Assembly: GCA_030065095.1 (NCBI GenBank)
Contig: JASJDP010000008.1
Coordinates: 219,034 to 283,033, forward strand
Length of the DNA stretch: 64,000 nt
DNA from: Rhodobacter sp.
GTDB taxonomy: Bacteria > Pseudomonadota > Alphaproteobacteria > Rhodobacterales > Rhodobacteraceae
Reading direction: 5' to 3'
Below the pieces are notes generated by a model. The model did no database searches and was not told the origin of the DNA. It saw only the letters and a list, made by a program, of their open reading frames with translations. Shown here piece by piece: positions 58,665 through 64,000 of the stretch. Every line of letters starts with the position of its first letter. Position 1 is the stretch's first letter. The translations under genes were made by a program, and so were the position numbers.

Positions 58665-60831
58665 CGCATTCCATGACTTCGCCGGTGACGGGCGATTGGC
58701 TCAGCACCGGATTGCGCTCGTATTCCTGAAAGACGACCGATCCGCGCTGGGTCACCGGATTGCCGCTTTCGTCCCGAAGCGGCAGCACCATGCCCAGCTT
58801 GTCCCAGGCATAGACCATCTGGTCGTAGCCATCGGTCGACGACAGGGGCTGGCCGGTCTCGTCGAAGCCCCGGAACCATTCGCAATAGGTGCGCGGGCTG
58901 TCGGGACCGTGAAAGGTAAAGACGATGTCGGGCCGCTGAACCGGCCACCACGCCGTGTTGCACGACCAGTAGTCACCCTGCCAGGGGCTGGACATATAGG
59001 CCGCGACCGACCCCGGCGCCGTGCCGGCCTTGACGCGGAACGCGTCCTCGAAAAGCTGCCGGTAGCAGATCAGGTAGGGAAACTCGATGCCGGGGTGGAA
59101 CCCGCCCCCGATGGTGGGTTCGACCGCCGCACAATCCATTGCCAGCGGCTGTTGGGCGACGCTGTACTCGTCCAGCTGCATCGGAACCGGCGGCTCGAAG
59201 GTGCCGGGACGCATGTTGACAAACGTGCCCTGCGCCCAGTTCTGCATATGCGCCAGCGCGTTGGCGGTCAGGCTCAGATACTGGTTTGGCAGGTCATGGC
59301 CCAGCTGCTGGTTCTGTAGCGGCTTGCCGGCCGTGCCCCAGAGCTTGGGCATCTTGTTGCCGCGCGCGGTGCGGCCCGCCGTCTCGTCGCCCGGTGGCGG
59401 CGCGCTTGCCGGGGGCGGATCGGCCGGCAGCGTGTCGATCAGCCTGGGGAACCCGGCGACCAGTTCCTGCATCGGGCTCTGGGGCTGGGGATAGTCTGTG
59501 TCGTTGGAGCCGCTGCTCCACATATCGGCCTGCCGCATGATCCGGTAGATCTGCGTCCGGACCTGGTTGAAGGCCGGGTCCGGGTCGGTGAAGGCGGTCA
59601 TGTTCGCATCGCTCAGCAGGTTGCCCGCCTGCTTCGGCCCGTGCGCGAGGTTGCGGTTTTCCGGCGTGACGCCGCCCGCCTCGGCGCTGACCCAGCCATA
59701 GTTCACCGCGCGCGACAGGATCGGGTAGATGTCGCGCCAGAACTCGGTCTGTTCGCCCGCGGCAAGGCTTGGATCGGCCTGTGGGAAGGCCTCGAAGATG
59801 CGGTCCTTGATGCTGACCACGTGGTACATGTCGGGGGCGTATTTCGGCGGTGCGGTGACCACCCAGCCGCCCCTGGCGGCGTTTCGCTCGCCATCGTCGC
59901 CAAGGCCGGTCACCCCGTCGCGCGTGCTGACGATCGTGCCGTCGGCAAGCTCGACTGTGGCGTCGATCTCGCCGCCGCAGGTGTCGTCCCACCAGCCCGG
60001 TACATTGAAATAGGCGAACTGGTTGATCAGCGGCTGATAGGCGTGGTCGTTGCCATCCGGGGCGCCGGTGACGGTCACGCCGTTCGGGGGCTGGTAATGT
60101 TCGGAGGGGTTCGACAGCCGGATCTTGGGTGTGGTCACGCATTTGGACTCGCCGGGGCCGGCGATGAACAAGAGCCGCGCCTCGCTGTCGAGTTGCAGCC
60201 GGCCAAGCTCGATACCGGTCGCCTGGGTATAGCTGACGTCCACCCAGCCATTGCTCGGAGTCACGTCGCCTTCGAAATCCAGGTATTCCGGCAATCGGCT
60301 GGTGGTGTCGGTGAAGCAGCTTCCCGTCAGCGGCTTTTCACGGCCGTCCATCGTCGAAATGGTCGCGACGCCGGGATCGACGATCAGATCGGTGCGGTCC
60401 TCGGGCCGCATCGTCTGGCCGGCGCCGGGCCCCTGGATGTTGGGATTGCGCATCTGCGTGTCGTCGAGAAGATAGGCGCCCTGGAAGGCATAGTTGGCGG
60501 CCTTCATGTTCTGCACATGCACCCGCCACGAGATTTGCGCCGTGTTGGTGCCGTTCAGTTCGCCGATCACGTTGTCGTCGGCATCGTAGGCGTAGATGCG
60601 GAACCGCTGCGCCTGCCGCTTCAGCCCCATGTCGCTGTCGCGATAGGTGCCGCCATCCGGTCCGGGGCCGCCGCTGCCTCCGGGGTCGACAACGACGCCC
60701 GGCGCTTCCGGGCCGATGAAAAAGTTCTCGTTCAGCTTGAGCGGCGAGTCCTTCGCGACACTATTGCCGAGGCGGGCGATCCCGATGCCGGGATGCACGC
60801 GAATATACGCAATCTTATCATCCATTTTCAT
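58648..60831 (-). CDS. lodA: LodA/GoxA family cysteine-tryptophylquinone enzyme (amino-acid-oxidase-like)
   Basis: A protein of 727 residues. The N-terminus IAYIRVHPGIGIARLGNS and the phrase WWDDTCGGEIDATVEL are typical of LodA-like proteins. The cofactor region shows C567 in AMDCAAVEPTIGGGFHPGIEF and a tryptophan-rich segment WQGDYWSCNTAWWPVQRPD (residues 617-635) that should contain the crosslinked tryptophan. Known members oxidise the epsilon-amino group of lysine (LodA) or glycine (GoxA) and release H2O2. There is no signal peptide. The adjacent pentahaem cytochrome suggests a dehydrogenase-like electron route instead. The substrate is not known. Confidence 0.85.
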   Translation of the reverse strand: MKMDDKIAYIRVHPGIGIARLGNSVAKDSPLKLNENFFIGPEAPGVVVDPGGSGGPGPDGGTYRDSDMGLKRQAQRFRIYAYDADDNVIGELNGTNTAQISWRVHVQNMKAANYAFQGAYLLDDTQMRNPNIQGPGAGQTMRPEDRTDLIVDPGVATISTMDGREKPLTGSCFTDTTSRLPEYLDFEGDVTPSNGWVDVSYTQATGIELGRLQLDSEARLLFIAGPGESKCVTTPKIRLSNPSEHYQPPNGVTVTGAPDGNDHAYQPLINQFAYFNVPGWWDDTCGGEIDATVELADGTIVSTRDGVTGLGDDGERNAARGGWVVTAPPKYAPDMYHVVSIKDRIFEAFPQADPSLAAGEQTEFWRDIYPILSRAVNYGWVSAEAGGVTPENRNLAHGPKQAGNLLSDANMTAFTDPDPAFNQVRTQIYRIMRQADMWSSGSNDTDYPQPQSPMQELVAGFPRLIDTLPADPPPASAPPPGDETAGRTARGNKMPKLWGTAGKPLQNQQLGHDLPNQYLSLTANALAHMQNWAQGTFVNMRPGTFEPPVPMQLDEYSVAQQPLAMDCAAVEPTIGGGFHPGIEFPYLICYRQLFEDAFRVKAGTAPGSVAAYMSSPWQGDYWSCNTAWWPVQRPDIVFTFHGPDSPRTYCEWFRGFDETGQPLSSTDGYDQMVYAWDKLGMVLPLRDESGNPVTQRGSVVFQEYERNPVLSQSPVTGEVMECDDDMH

Positions 60832-60905
60832 CCGTCCCTGATGCCGGGCGTTCGTTGGGATTTTCCTTGCCCGGGTTCAATCCGTTCCCCATGCAAGGGG
60901 CGCAG

Positions 60906-61181
60906 CTACATGTCGGTGGCGCGCAAAACCGTCCAATCGATCAGATCGGACGAGGTCACTTCCAGACAATTCTCGTTATGTTCGATGAGTGCGGTAATGC
61001 GGCCCTTGGCGCGTTCCGCCGACCGCAGGGTGAAACCGGCCCCGAAACCGCCCTGGATCGCGATCCCGAGCCGCTTCAGCTCGACGGCGCTGAGGTGCGT
61101 ATGTGCCGGCGATGCTGCGGGAAAGACGGCCATGGCGCCTGCGGTCGCCCCGGCGGATACAACGAAATCGCGTCGTTTCAT
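60906..61181 (-). CDS. Small twin-arginine-signal protein encoded with the LodA-like enzyme
   Basis: A protein of 91 residues. The start MKRRDFVVSAGATAGAMAVF is a twin-arginine signal (RRDFV) followed by a hydrophobic segment and the cleavage-like ASPAHTH. The mature part is only about 60 residues (AVELKRLGIAIQGGFGAGFTLRS and onward). I do not recognise the family; it has one late cysteine. It is the first gene of the quinoprotein operon, 74 bp before lodA. It could carry the folded LodA-like protein through the Tat system or act as a small subunit; this is inference. Confidence 0.7.
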   Translation of the reverse strand: MKRRDFVVSAGATAGAMAVFPAASPAHTHLSAVELKRLGIAIQGGFGAGFTLRSAERAKGRITALIEHNENCLEVTSSDLIDWTVLRATDM

Positions 61182-61298
61182 GGCAAAAACCTCAATACCT
61201 CCAATGAATTCGAACGAATAAGGGTCAACCCGAGAAAAGCCGTTGCAAGAACCAGAACACGGAGCCTTTCAAATTGCAATAAATTTCGCCTATGCGGG

Positions 61299-61328
61299 AA
61301 AACCGCCCTGCCGCCTCATCCGGGCGGG
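61299..61328 (-). terminator. Weak candidate terminator between lysC and the quinoprotein operon
   Basis: On the minus strand CCGCCC (61322-61327) and GGGCGG (61303-61308) can pair across a 13 nt loop, followed by TTTTCC. It lies about 120 bp after the lysC stop. The rest of the 269 bp gap should contain the promoter of the small Tat-signal gene; no clear palindrome was seen there. Confidence 0.4.
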
Positions 61329-61450
61329 GATGCATTCCTGCAACCGGCACGCTACAAATCGCGCCAAAAACCGGACGCAGCGGAGCCGACCGCATGCCGG
61401 ACGCGGCCGGTCGCGCCGCACTCCGACGTGCCATTTGACCGTGGCGCGCT

Positions 61451-62689
61451 TCAGGCCGCCTTTTCCAGCCCGAACGCGTCGTGCAGCGCCTGAACGGCCA
61501 GTTCCATGTATTTGCGGTCGATCAGCACCGATATCTTGATCTCGGACGTGGTGATGACCTTGATGTTGATGTTCTCGGCACTCAGCGCCTCGAACATCTG
61601 TGCGGCAACGCCTGCGTGGCTGCGCATCCCGATGCCCACGACCGAGACCTTGGCCACATCCGTGTCGGCGACGAGGTCGTGATAGTTGATCTGGCCGTCG
61701 TCCTTGGCCTTTTGCATCGCCTGTTCGGCGCGCGCGACCTGGTTCGTGGGGCAGGAAAAGGTCATGTCGGTGCGGCCCTCTTCGCTGATGTTCTGCACGA
61801 TCATGTCCACGTTCACCCCGGCCTCGGAAAGCGGGCCGAAGATCGCCGCGGCGATGCCGGGGCGGTCGGCGACCGAGATCAGCGTCATCTTGGCTTCGTC
61901 CCGGCTATAGGCGACGCCGGCTACCACATTGCTTTCCACGATATCCTCCTCGTCGCAGACCAGGGTTCCTGCGTCCGCGTCCATTTCTCCGAAACTCGAC
62001 AGCACCCGCAGCCTGACCTTGTAGCGCATCGCCAGCTCCACCGAGCGCGTCTGCAGGACCTTGGCCCCGAGGCTGGCAAGCTCCAGCATTTCCTCGAACG
62101 CGATCCGGTCGAGCTTGCGCGCCTTGTCCGAAATCCGCGGGTCGGTGGTGTAGACGCCGTCGACGTCGGTGTAGATGTCGCAGCGCTCGGCGCCGAAGGC
62201 CGCGGCGAACGCGACGGCTGTCGTGTCCGAGCCGCCGCGCCCCAGCGTGGTGATCCGCCCGTCCGGCCCGATACCCTGGAACCCGGCGACGACGGCCACC
62301 CGCATGCCTTCGCCGAACTTGGCCAGGATATTGTCGGTCGGGATTTCCTCGATCCGGGCCGCCGCGTGCACATCCGTCGTCCTGAGCGGCACCTGCCAGC
62401 CCTGCCAACTGCGCGCGGGCACGTCCATTTCCTGCAGTGTCAGCGCCATCAGCCCGGCGGTGACATTCTCGCCCGACGAGACCACGGCATCGTATTCGCG
62501 GGCGTCGAAGAACGGGCCGGTCTCTTCGACATAGCCGACCAGCCTGTTCGTCTCGCCCGCCATGGCCGAGACGATGACGATGACATCGAAGCCGTTCGCG
62601 ACCTCGCGGCCCACGCGCTTGGCCGCGCGGCGGATGCGATCGGGCGTCGCCACGGACGTGCCGCCGAATTTCATCACCAGGATCGGCAT
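61451..62689 (-). CDS. lysC: Aspartate kinase
   Basis: A protein of 412 residues from the ATG at 62689 (MPILVMKFGGTSVATPDRIRRAA). Kinase motifs KFGGTSVA, VVSSGENVTAGLMA and TTLGRGGSDTTAVA are followed by two ACT domains (from about 265: MTLISVADRPGIAAAIFGPLSEAGVNVDMIV as the first). Aspartate kinase makes aspartyl-phosphate for lysine, threonine and methionine synthesis and is feedback inhibited through the ACT domains. It is divergent from the threonine-dehydratase-type gene by 85 bp. Confidence 0.95.
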   Translation of the reverse strand: MPILVMKFGGTSVATPDRIRRAAKRVGREVANGFDVIVIVSAMAGETNRLVGYVEETGPFFDAREYDAVVSSGENVTAGLMALTLQEMDVPARSWQGWQVPLRTTDVHAAARIEEIPTDNILAKFGEGMRVAVVAGFQGIGPDGRITTLGRGGSDTTAVAFAAAFGAERCDIYTDVDGVYTTDPRISDKARKLDRIAFEEMLELASLGAKVLQTRSVELAMRYKVRLRVLSSFGEMDADAGTLVCDEEDIVESNVVAGVAYSRDEAKMTLISVADRPGIAAAIFGPLSEAGVNVDMIVQNISEEGRTDMTFSCPTNQVARAEQAMQKAKDDGQINYHDLVADTDVAKVSVVGIGMRSHAGVAAQMFEALSAENINIKVITTSEIKISVLIDRKYMELAVQALHDAFGLEKAA

Positions 62690-62774
62690 TTTTCGCCTTG
62701 TCCCCACGTTAAACGCGCGCTTCTTATCAGGCTGCATGCGGACGGCAAGGGGCTGCGCGTGCAGGGGGGGTGCA

Positions 62775-63746
62775 ATGAAACTGACCGTTGACGATCTGAA
62801 GGCGGCCGCCGGTCTGGTCTACACGCAGATGCCGCCCACGCCGCAATATGCGTGGCCGACACTGGCCGACCGGCTGGGCTGCGAGGTTTGGGTCAAGCAC
62901 GAAAACCACACGCCGACCGGGGCCTTCAAGGTGCGCGGCGGTATAACCTTTGTCGACTGGCTGACGCGGACGCGTCCGGATGTACGCGGCATCTGCACGG
63001 CGACCCGCGGGAACCACGGCCAGTCGCAGGCGCGGGCGGCAAGGGCCGCGGGCCTGACGGCGAAGATTTTCGTCCCGCACGGCAATTCGGTGGAAAAGAA
63101 CGCCGCGATGCGCGCCTTCGGCGCCGATCTGGTGGAATTCGGCGAGGATTTCGACAGTGCGAAGGAAGAGGCGCTTCGGATCGCCGAGGCCGAGGGTCTG
63201 GTGATGGTGCCGTCGTTCCACGAGCAGCTGGTGCGCGGGGTTTCGACCTATGCGTTCGAGCTGTTCAGCGCCGTGCCCGATCTGGATACGGTTTACGTGC
63301 CGATCGGCCTGGGATCGGGGATTTGCGGCACGATCCTCGCGCGGGATGCCCTGAGGTTGAAGACAAAGATTGTCGGCGTGGTCAGCGAACATGCTCAGAA
63401 TGCGAAACTGTCGGTCGAGGCGGGGCGGCCGGTCGAAACGAACTCGGCGCGGACTTTCGCGGACGGGATTGCGGTTCGGGTCCCGTCGCAAGAGGCGCTC
63501 GACATCTACGCGACCGGCGCGGAACGGATCGTGGTGGTGAGCGAAGAAGAGGTGGCGGAGGCGATCCGTGTCTACTATCGCGATACCCACAATCTGGCCG
63601 AAGGGGCGGGGGCGGCGCCGCTGGCGGCATTGATGCAGGAGCGAGGCCCGATGGCAGGCCGGAAGGTGGCGGTGATCCTGTGCGGCGGGAATATCGACAC
63701 GGACTGGTTCCTGACGGTGATGGGCGGAGGTGTGCCGGAGGTGTGA
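62775..63746 (+). CDS. Threonine dehydratase-like PLP enzyme (fold type II)
   Basis: A protein of 323 residues from the ATG at 62775 after a GGGGGGG run. The PLP lysine is in HENHTPTGAFKVRGG, and the phosphate-binding glycine loop is IGLGSGICGTILA. There is no ACT regulatory domain, so it is a catabolic-type or serine-racemase-like relative rather than biosynthetic IlvA. Substrates in this group include threonine, serine and 3-hydroxyaspartate; none can be chosen from sequence. Its position divergent from lysC does not fix the pathway. Confidence 0.85.
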   Translation: MKLTVDDLKAAAGLVYTQMPPTPQYAWPTLADRLGCEVWVKHENHTPTGAFKVRGGITFVDWLTRTRPDVRGICTATRGNHGQSQARAARAAGLTAKIFVPHGNSVEKNAAMRAFGADLVEFGEDFDSAKEEALRIAEAEGLVMVPSFHEQLVRGVSTYAFELFSAVPDLDTVYVPIGLGSGICGTILARDALRLKTKIVGVVSEHAQNAKLSVEAGRPVETNSARTFADGIAVRVPSQEALDIYATGAERIVVVSEEEVAEAIRVYYRDTHNLAEGAGAAPLAALMQERGPMAGRKVAVILCGGNIDTDWFLTVMGGGVPEV

Positions 63747-63854
63747 TCCCGGTTGGCATGTTTCGCGTGCGAAACATTCCGCCCTGCAGAAAGTTAAGCT
63801 GCCGCGCGGCAAGCCGTTGAACTCGCATCGCCGCCGGTTAACCTTTCGACAGAG

Positions 63855-64000
63855 AAGCTAACACGAACGCGCCTTCGACGATCGCAAGACCGGTTTTGGC
63901 CTAGAGCCGCCGTTCGCAACCAGTCTTCAGGCGCGGAATCAAGGCCGAAGGCCGCCGCGCCATCGCCGACCCGCCCCGAAGGGGAGGCGATTTGCTGGCG
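63855..64000 (-). repeat. Dispersed palindromic MITE-like element, copy 4 (partial, inverted, cut by the window end)
   Basis: It is inverted relative to the other copies. The 16 bp arm GCCATCGCCGACCCGC is at 63959-63974, next to AAGGCCGAAGGCC and the CCCCTTCGGGG-type motif of the element. The outer end lies near CTAACAC (63858 onward), about 110 bp after the threonine-dehydratase-type stop. The second arm lies beyond the window. Confidence 0.75.

Noticed and set aside
53108..61200. Genomic island integrated at tRNA-Gln carrying the quinoprotein operon
   Set aside because: No integrase is present and no repeat of the tRNA 3' end was found between 61.2 and 61.45 kb or elsewhere. The idea remains unsupported.
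1..64000. CRISPR arrays, prophage genes, insertion-sequence transposases
   Set aside because: No regularly spaced direct repeats and no phage or transposase motifs were found. The only multicopy sequence is the transposase-free palindromic element.

Overview
The window looks like chromosomal DNA of a marine alphaproteobacterium of the order Rhodobacterales (Roseobacter-type). The reasons are the high GC content, the operon ffh - (acetyltransferases) - chorismate mutase - rpsP - rimM - trmD - rplS - rpmE, an ATP synthase Fo operon separate from F1 with both b' and b subunits, a MipZ-type ParA ATPase, and DMSP-lyase-type cupins next to betaine-type demethylation genes. No phage, plasmid replication, transposase or CRISPR signal was found. 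The assignment is inferred from gene content.

Layout. 1-7.5 kb: a co-directional catabolic operon (end of a TRAP transporter, two phytanoyl-CoA-dioxygenase-type oxygenases, a UxaA-type dehydratase, Gfo/Idh, AroE-like and 3-hydroxyisobutyrate-type dehydrogenases, a 2-keto-3-deoxygluconate-type kinase), probably for a sugar acid or cyclic polyol acid. 7.8-12.7 kb: a VOC-cupin-cupin fusion, an unrecognised protein, and divergent glpR/glpD. 12.7-28.3 kb: a large osmolyte or onium-compound locus. Its leftward arm carries a dimethylglycine-dehydrogenase-type flavoprotein, an MDR oxidoreductase, two tandem DddQ-like cupins, three tandem enolase-superfamily enzymes and an aminotransferase. Its rightward arm carries an RpiR regulator, a Rieske oxygenase, a GFA-type protein, an Asp/Glu-racemase-like protein, a sulfotransferase, an aldehyde dehydrogenase and a carboxymuconolactone-decarboxylase-type protein. 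28.5-32.3 kb: a universal stress protein with a candidate FNR site, MipZ, a LysE exporter and a HupE pair. 32.4-39 kb: the ribosomal/SRP operon. 39-44 kb: a membrane protein, AzoR, LysR, EamA, ClbS-like and ArsR genes. 44.2-46.7 kb: atpIBEF'F. 46.9-49.6 kb: an ArsR-controlled permease and nhaA. 49.8-53 kb: capsule export genes with kdsA, then tRNA-Gln. 53.3-61.2 kb: an acetyltransferase and a LodA/LodB-type quinoprotein operon with a pentahaem cytochrome and a small Tat-signal protein. 61.4-63.7 kb: lysC and a threonine-dehydratase-type enzyme.

The two most interesting gene systems are these. (i) The Tat protein - LodA-like - LodB-like - pentahaem cytochrome c operon (54.3-61.2 kb) looks like a cysteine-tryptophylquinone enzyme wired to a respiratory cytochrome instead of acting as a free H2O2-producing oxidase. 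(ii) The tandem DddQ-like/enolase/Rieske/dimethylglycine-dehydrogenase locus looks like a combined betaine and DMSP-type pathway.

The most interesting non-coding signal is a roughly 320 bp dispersed palindromic, MITE-like element. Three complete copies and one partial copy are present (near 7.5, 28.3, 34.0 and 63.9 kb). It has terminal inverted repeats beginning CTAGAG and a perfect 16 bp internal inverted repeat. It sits at the 3' ends of genes, where its terminal CTAG supplies stop codons, and once it splits rimM from trmD.
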